From NCBI RefSeq assembly GCF_033473495.1, contig NC_088935.1, positions 4,340,001 through 4,404,000 on the forward strand: DNA of 64,000 bases, read 5' to 3'. This document shows positions 1-10,667 of this stretch, piece by piece. Each line of letters begins with the position of its first letter. Within the stretch, counting starts at the first letter, position 1. The notes beneath the pieces are model-generated. The model did no database searches, had not been told where the DNA came from, and was given only the letters and a program-made list of their open reading frames with translations. The position numbers and the translations under genes were made by a program. Source of the stretch: Cercospora beticola (lineage: Eukaryota > Ascomycota > Dothideomycetes > Mycosphaerellales > Mycosphaerellaceae).

Positions 1-541
1 CGGAAAATCCCAGGCTGTTGGTGGAGACATGCATGTCCGCTGTCCCTCGTATCCCATGCAGCTAACCCCGGCCATATGTCTTGGCAAAGCTGTATGCTTA
101 CTGAATGCTGATGCAGCAGCCACTAAAGACCAACTGCAATAACCTCCGATGCACGGCGCTCCGAAGACCATTCATCATTCCGACTGCGATGCATTACTAC
201 ACATCGACTAATAGATCGAAATGTTTTGCACAATCCCCACAGGCACACTGGTCTAGTTGCTCGGGGTGGACTTCGGTCAGCTCTGCTACCAATAGCTGAG
301 CATTGTCGTGCTACGCGACAGGCTGTCAAATGAATTTTCAAGCTCGTATGCAATGCGATGCAATGCGCTGGACGTAGCTTGGACAGCATCGGCGTCCGCC
401 ACCTTCTGCCAGGCTCTTGCGCCCAAACCCACCACTCGCGAAACATCGAGGATGGCAATGCGATCCACAATCTACTGGCCGGACACGTACAGCCGCATTC
501 AAGATGGAGAGCCGCTCGGGCGTACAGAGACACAAGACGCA
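1..541. other. Upstream region without a supported gene
   Basis: No open frame here has recognisable protein features. The longest (about 150 codons on the minus strand, 123-575) has random-looking composition and overlaps the promoter of the next gene. It probably holds upstream regulatory sequence only. Confidence 0.5.
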
Positions 542-548
542 TATATAA
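542..548 (+). promoter_or_regulatory. TATA box of the isochorismatase-like gene
   Basis: TATATAA lies about 82 bp upstream of the ATG at 630, followed by a C/A-rich leader. The position suits a TATA-driven, probably regulated Pol II promoter. Confidence 0.5.
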
Positions 549-629
549 CGTGAAGCTGATTCCCAGCAATATCATTCATTCTCTACATTCGAGTCAATCA
601 CCATCAGCCTCAAACCAACAATCGCCAAC

Positions 630-1800
630 ATGAAATTCACTTTCTCCTCGATCATGGCTGTTGCCAGCCTTGCGGCACAATCGTTCGCGGATTGTGAGTT
701 GATCGCCTGTTATCGGACTCACAGCTGACGGAGCCCAGCTGTCCCCTTCGAACGTCTCAACAAGTCCGATGCCCTGCTCTTGATTCTGGATTTGCAAGTT
801 GGACTTTACAGCCTCGCAAGAGATTTCGATCCTACGCTTTATTGTACGTACAGTCGTTGGAAGGCTTCTTCGAATCACGACAGATCTGTTCAGAAACATC
901 TCGGTCACTTTCACTGACTGCTTCTGGTAGACAACTCCATGATCGCGCACGCTGCAATCGGCGAGATCTTCCCAGGTAAGAACTACGACGAGCATGTCAT
1001 TCGCCTATCGCAGGTATTAATGTTATCCCAGAGCTCCCTGTCATCATGACAACTTCCGCTCAGACTGGTCCGAACGGCCCCCTCCCAAAGGTATGCATCG
1101 TCGTCACAATAACAACACGTCTGCCTCGTTCTGACTGTGCTTTATCAGGCCATCTTGGACATGTATCCTAACCGAACTCTTGTGCCGCTTGTGCAGAGAC
1201 AAGGCGAGGTCAATGCGTGGGACAACGAAGAGTTCAGAGACGCTATCAGGGTATCACTTACTGCACCTGCATTCCACCAGCGCTATCCTTGGACTAACCT
1301 TGTATCATTGTAGGCTGCGAACAAAAGCCAGATCATAGTTGGCGGGATCGTCACGGACGTTTGCACGACCTTCCTGGCACTCTCGCTGCGTGAAGAAGGA
1401 TACTCCGTCTGGTAGGCAATCCTCCCAGTCACAGTGTGGCTTATACGTTCTTAGGCATATACTGACTCTGAAAAAGGGCGAACGTTGAAGCCTCTGGAAC
1501 CACAACTTCTCTCATCAGAGATGTTTCGAACGACCGAATGGCCCAAGCCGGTGTCCAGATCGTCAGCCTGTTCAGCATTGTGTAAGTGAATCCAAGACCA
1601 TCGAATTCTCGCCCGCTGACCTCTTCAGGTGTGATCTCATGCGAGATTGGCGCAACACTCCAGGTGCTGAGACGATCATTCCTTGGTTGCAGAAGTACTA
1701 TCCCGTCTATGGCACTTTGGCCCAGTCTCATGGAGGTGCCATCCAGAACGGAACTATCATTCCTGGTGAAGCACCACTCTTGCCTGCAAGCTATGAGTAG
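630..1800 (+). CDS. Secreted isochorismatase-like cysteine hydrolase (YcaC type)
   Basis: Eight exons: 630-693, 739-843, 931-975, 1032-1090, 1149-1250, 1314-1411, 1477-1581, 1629-1800, giving 249 aa. The first 20 or so residues (MKFTFSSIMAVASLAAQSFA) form a clear signal peptide, so secretion is predicted. The mature part has the isochorismatase-superfamily landmarks: the aspartate strand LLILDLQVGLY, the LPVIMTTSAQTGPNGPLP segment seen in YcaC-like hydrolases, and the nucleophile loop GGIVTDVCTTFLAL with the catalytic Cys. Hydrolase activity on a small amide or vinyl ether is expected from the family, but the substrate is not readable. Seven introns in under 1.2 kb is dense for this window. 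A TATA box lies 82 bp upstream. An intracellular role is possible if the leader is not used, but the hydrophobic N-terminus argues for export. Confidence 0.85.
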
Positions 1801-2175
1801 TGGAATAGGGCTAGCACCAGCAATGCGAGTAATGCAGAACGATCGATGATAGATCTGGTCAAGCACAGCCTATCTCATCGCCTGCTGCATTACCACGGCA
1901 TTGCTTGGTGGGTGGAGGGCACGGCGTACACTGGGTTCAGCCCTCTATCGCGCGCAGCACGATCGCATGGCACATGTTGATAGTCGGAAAGTTGAGGCTG
2001 TAGCTGCTTCGTCACTTAGGCAAATAGTTCTGCAAGGTAGCGATACTGCATCAATTCGTTACAACTCGAAAAGCAGTCGTGTTTGCTATCTCTATTGCAA
2101 GCTTCGCAACTCGTCACATATATCTATTCCGTTCCTCCAGTAATTCTGACCACGAGCAAGGATGTTTAATTGGTG
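1801..2175. other. Intergenic, nothing recognised
   Basis: Between the hydrolase stop and the inverted-repeat element I see no gene, RNA or repeat. It presumably holds the 3' UTR of the hydrolase. Confidence 0.5.
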
Positions 2176-2293
2176 TGCCTAACGTGTTTGATAAGCATGT
2201 GCATCAGATAGGCATGTGCATCAACCCAAAATGCAGCTAAAATGAGCGTTTTTGAAATGCGATTTCTCGACAACGCAAAGAGATATAGCCTTA
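2176..2293 (+). repeat. Left terminal inverted repeat of the MITE-like element
   Basis: Pairs with 2498-2615 in inverted orientation, three transition differences over 118 bp. Confidence 0.9.
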
Positions 2294-2497
2294 GTACCTT
2301 TACTATAGCTTTTAGAGCATCCGATTATAGGAATATCTAAGTCTAGGACTTGCTATAGTACTGCAGCGTTCAGAAACTAGATATTAGCCTTAAGAAAGTC
2401 GTAGGACTACGATCTCTAGATAACTACGGATGCGAGCTATACATTTGACCTACAATTCTAATTCTAGGACTCCTTTTAACTTCCTCGAACCAGAGGA

Positions 2498-2615
2498 TAA
2501 GGCTGTATCTCTTTGCGTTGTCGAGAAATCGCATTTCAAAAACGCTTATTTTGGCTGCATTTTGGGTTGATGCACATGCCTATCTGATGCACATGCTTAT
2601 CAAACACGTTAGGCA
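2498..2615 (-). repeat. Right terminal inverted repeat of the MITE-like element
   Basis: Reverse complement of 2176-2293. The outermost bases are GTTAGGCA. Confidence 0.9.
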
Positions 2616-3020
2616 GTAAACCATTCTACTCGAAACGGCAAGAGTGACACGACGTGGCTTTCTAGCTCAGGCAAGAGCCAGTGAAACTAGCGCACTTCAC
2701 CTATTGATTGACACACTTGACCTAACATCAACAACATTTTCATTCACAAATGCCCACTGGCGGATCCGTCAGTTTCGATCAGTTTCGTTTGCTCCTCGAT
2801 TGCCCGAGTTGTTGCGCTCAGTAATTGAGCGGCCCCTGCTGAACGCGAGATCCCTGCTGCACAAGCGAGCGACAGCTCATCAGTCGCGACACTGCAACTT
2901 TGAACTTCAACCCCAACCACAACTTGGCTCGACAAACAGAACAGGCGACAACGACGTATCGACGCATTCGCGCTGCCACCTTCGACGCATCCGCGCCGGC
3001 GCAACTGATTGATCACTGCC
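2616..3020. other. Upstream region of the first F-box gene
   Basis: No gene recognised. The frames open here run on from alternative starts and lack protein character. Confidence 0.45.
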
Positions 3021-5216
3021 ATGGCGGACCCTTCGCTGCCGCCTTCCAATGCGGCGACAGGCAACGGAGCTCCAAATGCTCACTGTCAGCTCGCTCGACT
3101 TCCAGAAGAACTGATTTCCAACATTTCGCTTCGTTTGCAGTCTGACGACGTGTTCGCGCTGCGACAGACCTGCGTTGATATCGAACGTAAAACCCTTCAT
3201 GAGTGGGCCAAGGAATATTTCGCCCAAAAAGTATCATGTTCGCCAAAGGCTGAATCGACACGAGCTGACCACCACTTGTAGTGCTTTATGTTCACGACCG
3301 AGTCACTGAAAGTTCTCGTCAACATCGCCAATAGCGTCAAACTCCGCGGTTATCTGCACGATGTCTACTTCATTACGGCGCTCGTCAAAGAGCGACCAAA
3401 ACACTGCCCACATTCTTGCCTAGGTCACTGCTGGCATCCAGGCGTGAGGCAACGCGAGGCCTTCATCCTTTACTCGCGCGACCAGCAGATGCTTAGACGG
3501 ACCAAAGGCTTCAAAGCGTCCTTGGTTGAGGCATTCAGCAAACTGCCGCGCATGAAGCACCTCGCTTTGGTCGACAACACCTCAGACGTGCCACTGACTG
3601 CCGAAATACGAGGGCTGAGCAAATTTCATCGGACGACCGGCACAACTCCTCATTACGGGCCTTCAGATGCAGCCACGCAACAGGCGCTGACTGAGCATTT
3701 CGAGTGGCTGTCCCTGTGTTGGAAGGGTTTGCTTGTGGCTGTCGCTGACAGCGGCATTCGATCGCTGAAGGTGGTGGAGACGAGAACACGCAGCCACCTC
3801 CACGGACTCTCGCCGACTGAAGATCTGAAGTTCAAGCCGAACACACTCGAGAAGCTCAGAACCGCATTCGCCGAGCTTGAAGATTTCAGAGTTCAGTTCC
3901 GGAGCTACGATCTCCGCAAAGGACATGACGACGATATCCAAGGTGCACGCACGGCTCTTGTCAATTTCACACCTTTGCTTTCGAGTGTCGTCAACTACAG
4001 ATGGAGTTTTGATCTCGCCGATCCAACTGGCCTCATGTGCAAGTCACTGGCTAGTGCATTGGATCTTACCAAAATCAAGAAGATCAAGCTCGACAGTATT
4101 GTGATCGATGGCAAGACTATGGCCACCATCATTGCAGGCATGTGCAACGTTGAGAAGCTCATGCTTCACGCGATCGATCTCAGCTCAGGCAACTGGGTCA
4201 CAATCCTCAAGGTCATCAAGCAGCTGCCAAAGCTGCAGCACCTGCACCTAGAATACCTACAACAGACTGCGCGAAAGGTTTACTTCTTGAAACAATTGGA
4301 CGAAGTCATGCTTGCAGACGAAGCAGCTTGGGGACCTATGCCGGAAATGCATGTCGATCCAGAGGACGAGTGGACTGAAGAAGAAGACAGCGACGATGAG
4401 CTTCCCGACCTCATTCCCGAAAATGAGGTTGATTTGCCGCAGTCACACGAGGTCAGACCTGCCACTGCGGACGCGCTCCAGCCTGCAAGTACCACACAGA
4501 CGGTACCCGCGAAGAAATGCAGCATGTACGAAGACAAAGACCACAAGGCACCAGGGCAAGAGCGAATGCCAGAGAGGGGGTATTTCATCTGTCTCCCATC
4601 TCTTGAAGATATCAATGAGCAGCTGCCACGTTTCATCGAGGAGTTCAATCTAGGTCAAGACATTCACGACGACGCAGGTGGTCTGAACGGCCTCAATGGC
4701 CTTTTTGCTGCGCTTGGTGGTGGGCCAGTCGGAGGCGCACATGGCGGAATCGTGTTGCCAGTTCCAATGGGACCGCCGCCGCCTGGTGGGCCACCACCTC
4801 CCGCGGGACCGCCTCCAGCTACTGGTAATGCCCCGCAGGCGGCACAAGCTGCACCAGGTGGGCCAGCGGGACAGGGTGGACAACCCGGACAAGCTGGGCA
4901 ACAGCAGCATGGTTTAAATCCACTGACAGCAACGCTGAACCAGATACTTGCCGGAGGACCGCTGCCACCTGGTCATCACCACCACACCTTCACGTTCCCC
5001 GTGCCTGTATTCGGTCCTCCTGCGCCAAACACGAATGCAACTCCTGGCCAACCTGGGGTGAACGCACAAGCTGCGGCCACTAATACAACACCAACGCCGG
5101 TGATACCGTCGACATCCACGGCCGCTACAACATCAGAGCAAGACTCTGCGTTTGCCGCTTTCGACGACGAAGACGATGAGGAATCGGATGACGACTGGAC
5201 TGACGAAGTCGATTGA
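3021..5216 (+). CDS. F-box protein with Pro/Gly-rich region and acidic tail
   Basis: Two exons, 3021-3230 and 3282-5216 (51-nt intron GTATCA...TTGTAG), encode 714 aa. The F-box is near residues 25-60 (LARLPEELISNISLRLQSDD, then FALRQTC) and is followed by the usual fungal continuation into an LRR-like region. F-box proteins recruit substrates to SCF ubiquitin ligases through Skp1; the substrate is unknown. An acidic stretch lies near residue 430 (EDEWTEEEDSDDELPD), a long Pro/Gly/Ala/Gln-rich low-complexity segment covers roughly residues 560-660, and the C-terminus is strongly acidic. The ATG at 3021 is chosen because the in-frame sequence upstream has no other ATG. Exon 1 alone carries most of the F-box. 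Confidence 0.85.
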
Positions 5217-5765
5217 AGCCTTGATAGAAGCATCGTAAGAGAGGGGCAGGTCTGAGGGACCTCCTCGAAGCGTATGCGTTGCAAAAGATTGTGGAAAGGT
5301 CAGCAGCTCTCAGCATAATCCAGGTGCATTAGCGACTTGCTAATAAGGTCTTGCGCGCGCGGCTCCACAAGTTCATGTGCTAATAGTAAAAATTATACCC
5401 ATTGAGCGTTCAGAAAATTGTGCCTTAGGCACACATCATGTCGTTGCCCACTTTCGCAAACCCCTCATCTCCTGCTTCAGCATCACATCAATCACAGACT
5501 GCGTGCATGTATGTCTGTACCCATACCCCAGACTGATGATCCGTGCATCGCGAGGTCTCGAAGCCTTTAGGTGAGTGTGTTGTGTGCACGGTACACAGCT
5601 GGCATAGCCACGATGCGCAAACCTGCAAGAGGACATGCCAGGCACCAGTTTAACACGACGTCCCGCATCCATCAGCTGGCTCATCGTGTAACACGCGGAC
5701 ACTGAACTCATCCTTGCTCTTAGCATTCGATCGATCACACGGAAAGCGCGAATTGTCGCAGTCCA
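5217..5765. other. Intergenic between two F-box genes
   Basis: About 550 bp with no supported gene. It should hold the 3' end of the upstream gene and the promoter of the next. Confidence 0.45.
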
Positions 5766-7040
5766 ATGTCGCTCCAATACATCTCGGACTGTTCGGGTCA
5801 TGCGTTTACTTACCTAACGCACTTACTTCGGAGCATCCAGATCTCTCGACACAACTACCAGGTTGCTAGACATGGCGCGCCATCGCTGATGTGTCTGCCT
5901 GACGATATCCTCTTGCTGGTTCTTGATTATGTAGAGGAAAGCACAGGACTGGACGGCAGCTTCCCAAGCGCTACAGAAGCAGCAAGCTCTCAAGATCTTG
6001 TCAGTCTTGCAATCTGCAACAGGCGCATGCGGACTCTGGCATCACCTCTGCTGTTCGAGAAGATCTGTCTCGGCCGCAGCTGGGGTCCGGAGCATATGAT
6101 CGAGTCCTTGAAAGCGCTTCGACAATCAGAAGATGCCTTAAAGGCGGCACGAGAGCTACACATAGACCTATGGCCTGAGCCAGACCGCGCTGTGCCGCCG
6201 GGATTGCTCGACGAGCTGGGCTCGCTTCTGCTAGAATGTATGGCTTCGATGAACAGGCTCACAAGGATCTCGCTATCAACAACACCATCCTGCAGTGAAT
6301 CAATGCGAGAGACTTTCGAACAAGCTGGCTCCTCCTACCCGCAGGTCAAAGAACTCGTTGTTGGTTCCCACTCGGGTTGGCTGATCAGCTATTGCCCGAA
6401 CGTCGAAAGAATCTTTTCGGATGACTGGTTGGTAGAATCGCTATCTGGCCATAATCCACTACCAGACTTCCTGCAAGCTGCCGGCCAAGCCACTGAACTG
6501 CGAGAGTTTTCCTGCAACGCACTCTGGGATATCGAATCAGTGCAATTAGCGTACCAACACATGCCTCAATTGCGAAGTCTGGGTATACGCGGCCGCATCA
6601 GCCCACCGCTACAAGAAATGATTACTATTCTCAGGAAGTTCCGATATCTCAGGTCCCTAGCACTACCAGAGGCTAGCATGCTAGCAGGGCTGAACATCGG
6701 AGAGTGTTCCTTCGTCAACCTAGAGGATTCTGCTGCGCAAGCGAGCGCGCTTGTGACCATCTTTGAAAAGTTGCGCCGGTTGGAAGAAGTCAGATTAGGC
6801 AGGCACTTTCGCGCATGGACTAGCAGCGAGGCGCATCGCCCAGGGAGAATCACGTTACAGTGGGAAATGAATCCTGGCTTCACTCGTCTTCAGACTTTGT
6901 CCTGCAGTCGAGCCACTATACATTGGGAGACAGATGACGCTTCCAGTTTGACTACTATCGACGATGATCTGGAAGCCATATTGTCTACGGCGGAAGATTC
7001 GGCTTCAATATTCTCGCGAGCAGATACTCTAGCATTTTAA
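5766..7040 (+). CDS. F-box domain protein
   Basis: Single exon of 424 aa. The F-box core begins near residue 40 (SLMCLPDDILLLVLDYVE) and continues to LVSLAICNRRMRTLASPLLFEKI, the typical fungal F-box plus helix arrangement. The remainder has scattered leucine-rich segments resembling degenerate LRRs. The expected role is substrate recognition for an SCF E3 ligase; the target is unknown. Residues 1-40 are weakly conserved-looking, so translation could begin at an internal Met near the F-box, but the first ATG is kept. It lies tandem to another F-box gene without sequence identity strong enough to call a recent duplication. Confidence 0.75.
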   Translation: MSLQYISDCSGHAFTYLTHLLRSIQISRHNYQVARHGAPSLMCLPDDILLLVLDYVEESTGLDGSFPSATEAASSQDLVSLAICNRRMRTLASPLLFEKICLGRSWGPEHMIESLKALRQSEDALKAARELHIDLWPEPDRAVPPGLLDELGSLLLECMASMNRLTRISLSTTPSCSESMRETFEQAGSSYPQVKELVVGSHSGWLISYCPNVERIFSDDWLVESLSGHNPLPDFLQAAGQATELREFSCNALWDIESVQLAYQHMPQLRSLGIRGRISPPLQEMITILRKFRYLRSLALPEASMLAGLNIGECSFVNLEDSAAQASALVTIFEKLRRLEEVRLGRHFRAWTSSEAHRPGRITLQWEMNPGFTRLQTLSCSRATIHWETDDASSLTTIDDDLEAILSTAEDSASIFSRADTLAF

Positions 7041-7088
7041 TGTGTATATGTCCAATAATACTGATGGCGGGGCTTCCAGCGCTACCAA

Positions 7089-7819
7089 TTAGTGACCTGT
7101 GCAGTATGAACGATACGACGTCCTGAGAGCGCCTTCGGCATTTTTCTCAGCAGTCTTGACATCTGACTTGGTGCCAGCGACTATGGCAATCGGGACCAGC
7201 ATGATCATGATACCGAAGAACCACAGTATGAAAACTAGGCCCACGAGCGCTGAGCTGAAAGTGAATGTCGGGTAGAGGAGGGCGAGGAAGATGGCGATAT
7301 CAACCAGTGCGGCGATTGCAACTTTTTTATGCACAGTCAGTATGGTCATCGACATCCTTTGATACCTTTAAAACTGTCCCAGAAGTGCGAACCAGTTGAG
7401 AACTACTAACCTTTGGTGCTCTGCGCCATGCTCGGCTTCTTCGTCTCCTTCTCGAGATGCTTCTGAACTTGGACTTCCTTGTATAGAATCCATCCGGCCT
7501 CATCGCCAAGGATGGAGCGGAAAAGATGAGGCGATTCAGCGCGAAGCTCCTTGCCCTTGCCCATTTTCCATTTTGCAGCAATTTGCTCAGCTTCTTTGTC
7601 GTCGGCGTAGTTGCATGTAATTAGAATATCGCGAAGAAAGGCTCGGACTACGTCGGAAGTGTCGTTCTCCTCTGGCAGGGTGAGCTGGGGCCGCTGTGTT
7701 TCTTCTTGACCAGGAATTAGAGGCGCTCCGGATTCAAGCCCGTCGACAGAGTAACGCGGCAGTGTCTGCTCGCTATCTCTGGGCTTCTCGTACATGGTTG
7801 AGCCGGAAGACTGGACCAT
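7089..7819 (-). CDS. Two-TM fungal membrane protein, unknown function
   Basis: Minus strand, two exons: 7819-7411 and 7321-7089, joined by an 89-nt intron (GTTAGT...AAAAAAG). The product is 213 aa. The intron end was set by frame: other AG sites nearby give a stop. Residues 1-135 are hydrophilic and contain an acidic-helical segment (VVRAFLRDILITCNYADDKE). The second exon encodes two closely spaced hydrophobic helices (VAIAALVDIAIFLALLY and a following FILWFFGIMIMLVPIAIVAG). The likely topology is a hairpin in an internal membrane. I do not recognise a named family. The longer reading upstream starts at TTG, so the ATG at 7819 is used. Confidence 0.7.
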
Positions 7820-8186
7820 CTTGGGTGTCTTATGTCGAGAGATTGCTGAGCGTAGATCTAAGCGAGCGGTCAAATAAAGAAATTAGCGTGGTGTGGAGGG
7901 AGTATAGCGAGGTGGGGGTGAAGGCAGCACTTGTATGAGATTCGAGTGTGGCGAAGCGCACGTGAGGCTGAGTACCTGATAACCTACAATGCCTTACTTC
8001 CGACCTTGCATCAGAAGAAGTGGGCATGTGGGGCGGGCTATGATCCTTCCGTAGTTCAGCAACTTAATACTGGTAATCGATATCGCTTATACTGCCGAAG
8101 CTCCATGTAGGCTCTAATAAAGTCTGGGGGTATATCGCAGGATCGCCGCAACGCCAACAACAGCCTATATTCTCCATTCCAGATCT
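7820..8186. other. Intergenic between two minus-strand genes
   Basis: 367 bp with no supported gene. It should include the promoter of the two-TM gene and the GPC1 3' end. Confidence 0.45.
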
Positions 8187-10191
8187 TTATATGTTCTTCT
8201 TGCCAGGTTGTCCATCTGCGCTCTTGTTACCATCGAGCAGCGGTATCGCGTCGATGCTCTTGTTCCTCTGATGAAGTCCATCATCAATTTCTGTGCCCGG
8301 ACTGTTGTACCCTTGTGCATCGGCTGGTGGACCCAGGTCGAGCGCGCTCGATGAGCCCACTCCTCCGCCCATCTGATTGCTGCCCGTGGGGCCAGCAGGG
8401 CTAGCCATTGGGCTGAAGGCAAGCCCATCCTGTCCCGTGATATCGGGCGATTTGGACATTCGCGCGACTTCTTTCCTCAGCTGGTCCAGTTCCTTCTCCA
8501 TCCTCTTTCCAAAGACCTCAATGTAGAAATTAGCTCCGTTCCAGCTTGCCCAGCTGAAGACCAGCATCATGAAGCTAGCGCTTGCCCATCGATACCAGAA
8601 CCAAAAGGGACATGGCAGCATAGTCAGAAGTGCATAGCTATACTGTATGAACATGAAGACTGTCTCCTGAAGGGACTCGGGGAAAGAAAGGACGAACTTT
8701 CCGAGAAAGTTGCCTTTGTAAGATTTGCGGAGCCAAGTGAACGACGTAGGACGACCTGCGGCGATCTTTGCTCGTTTTCGTACGGTGATGAGAAAATGGT
8801 AGGACAATTGCCAGATTGCGTAAGGCAGAGTCGCCCAGATAATCATATCCTTGAGGGTGTAGTGTTCCGGTGCATCTGAAGTCGAATACTTGATTGTGTG
8901 AATGGCCGGGAATCTCTGCAGCTGCAGTTCTTGAGGTATGCAGTGGACAAGAACGTGAAGCGTTGCACAAGGCATGATGTGGATGAACAACCTAGAGAAT
9001 ATTGATTAGCTCATTACAGAGGGAGAAGAGGGGAGAGAATGGCGTAGTGAGGGGTAGAAGGATGTAAAATTGTGCATACGTCGTCGTCTAGGCGGCGGTC
9101 AGTACGTGGTTCCCTTGTGGAGAACTTACGAGGTTACTTTGTCCAGGCTGTGAAAGACCAGACTATTCCTCCACATGGCGATCGCAACTGCATTATTGCC
9201 AAATGCCAGACAAAAAGTGCTGATCAGAAGGCGCTTTGACTGCGGGAAGAACCAGATGGACAGGATCAAGAGCATATTGACAAAGTAGCAAAGATCGGCA
9301 AGGAAGTAGTGGAAGCCAATCTTGTGGTACTTGTACCATCGTATGGGCATGAAGTAGCTGCGCAGCGTCAGTTCGATGGACGGCGGTGACAGCAGGGAGG
9401 GTTGCAACTTACACCAACTGGGCAGTGTACCAGTAGTGGAAGTACTCGGGTAAAGCACCTATGAGGTAGCCCGATATGAAGATATTCAGCACCGCAGTGA
9501 CGAAGGATATCTTCTCCAGCAGGGATACCGTCTTGTTGTCGTGCCATCTTTTGTTGAGACGTTCGACCGACGCTTTCATACGTCTCCGATATTTGTCCAA
9601 TTGTTCCTCTGGAACAGGCACCCTCTTGCGCCATTCGTCCACGACGACATTCTTGCTGGATAGGGCGCGGCGGGTCAGCTTCTGCCTCTGTCTACGCAAC
9701 TTCTCAGCGTTGTCGTGGATGACGTTCTGCATGCGCTCGAGGCGTTGCGGTAATGCCAAGTTCTCCAGAATGTCGAACATGCTCAGGCGGTCCACACTGG
9801 GGTATTCGGGGTCAAAGTCGAAGCCACCATAATCAGCCTCTGAACTGCTCGTTCGCGACAGCCCTGGCGTGCCAGGCGTACTGGCTCCGCTTGGCGAGCC
9901 GCCTCCAGCGGTCAGATAGTCTTCAGCCTGTGGGCGAAGTGAGTCGCTGCTTGACCGCCCTGCAGCATCTTCGGCGGGAGGTTTGAGGTCCGCCATCTTT
10001 GCGGCCGCCGTTTCATCTGTTTCCTGCGTCATATCGAACGCGGCGGCTCGGTGCGTCGTCCTCTTCGGAGTCGTGATATCGTCCAGCCGGTCGTAGGCTT
10101 CCAGCTCGTCCTCGGGGATGATGTCGAGGTAGCTGCTGCGATGTCCTGCGTAGTAAGGCCTGCGCAACTCAGAGTGGTAGGTAATGGGCAT
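8187..10191 (-). CDS. GPC1: Glycerophosphocholine acyltransferase (DUF2838 family)
   Basis: Minus strand, exons 10191-9413, 9357-9130 and 8991-8187, total 603 aa. The N-terminal third is soluble and low complexity. A basic coiled region (LRRQRQKLTRRALSSKN) precedes a multi-pass membrane domain carrying family landmarks: SYFMPIRWYKYHKIGFHYF, DLCYFVNMLLILSIWF, and SLDKVTSLFIHIMP across the second splice junction. This is the Gpc1 family, which transfers acyl from acyl-CoA to glycerophosphocholine to make lyso-PC in phospholipid remodelling at the ER. The 138-nt second intron also contains alternative splice-like sites, but direct joining restores the conserved motif. The C-terminal tail is Ser/Gly/Pro-rich and disordered. 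It shares a 476-bp divergent promoter with SMC1. Confidence 0.9.
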
Positions 10192-10667
10192 GCCCCCAAC
10201 GACACCGCCCCAGCAACAGGCTGCCCTCAGGCAATATGGTCTCCCGGTGCAAATCGGTCAGCACAGCGACAATTGCTTACGAGACGACGCGGGTTGTCGG
10301 GCGGAGTACACTGCGAGCGAGCACGCAAGCACGCGCAGTCGCAGGCTGACCGTGTCGCGCACCAGGCGAGTCGGCAGAGGAGCAAATGGGCGGGCGTGTT
10401 TGGTGCCCGTGTCGACGTCGACCGCCCGTACGTCACCGTCTGGAGAAAGCTGTCTCACCCTGGCAGCGCCAAGGCTACGCGTGAAGAGAGCGCGTCTCGT
10501 GTTTGCCCGCCGGACCCTGTGCTCGCGACACGACCTACCACACCACCACGCCGCCGTCTATACAGCCAACACCACCGCGTCGGGGCGTGCGCCGGACGTG
10601 ACCCGCGCGTGACGAAAGCGCAGTCGATTTCGCCGTCTTCGCGCATCCTCCCGATCCGACACTCGCC
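10192..10667. promoter_or_regulatory. Divergent promoter region between GPC1 and SMC1
   Basis: 476 bp separates the two start codons on opposite strands. It is GC-rich (many CGTCG and GCGCG tracts) without an obvious TATA box, as is common for housekeeping genes. Confidence 0.5.

Larger units (their letters stand above)
2176..2615. mobile_element. MITE-like element with 118-bp terminal inverted repeats
   Basis: Positions 2176-2293 and 2498-2615 are reverse complements over 118 bp with three mismatches, all transitions. The ends read TGCCTAACGTGTTTGATAAG and its complement. Each arm contains a short direct repeat of GCATGTGCATCA. The interior of about 200 bp is AT-rich, has no ORF, and looks mutated in the C-to-T/G-to-A manner of RIP. 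Long inverted repeats, small size and no coding capacity fit a non-autonomous DNA transposon. A TA sits near each tip, which would suit a Tc1/mariner-type origin, but I could not define a clean target-site duplication, so the superfamily is unassigned. Confidence 0.85.

Noticed and set aside
123..575. 150-codon minus-strand ORF at the window start
   Set aside because: Composition is atypical for a protein (Arg/Cys-rich), and it overlaps the TATA region of the hydrolase gene.
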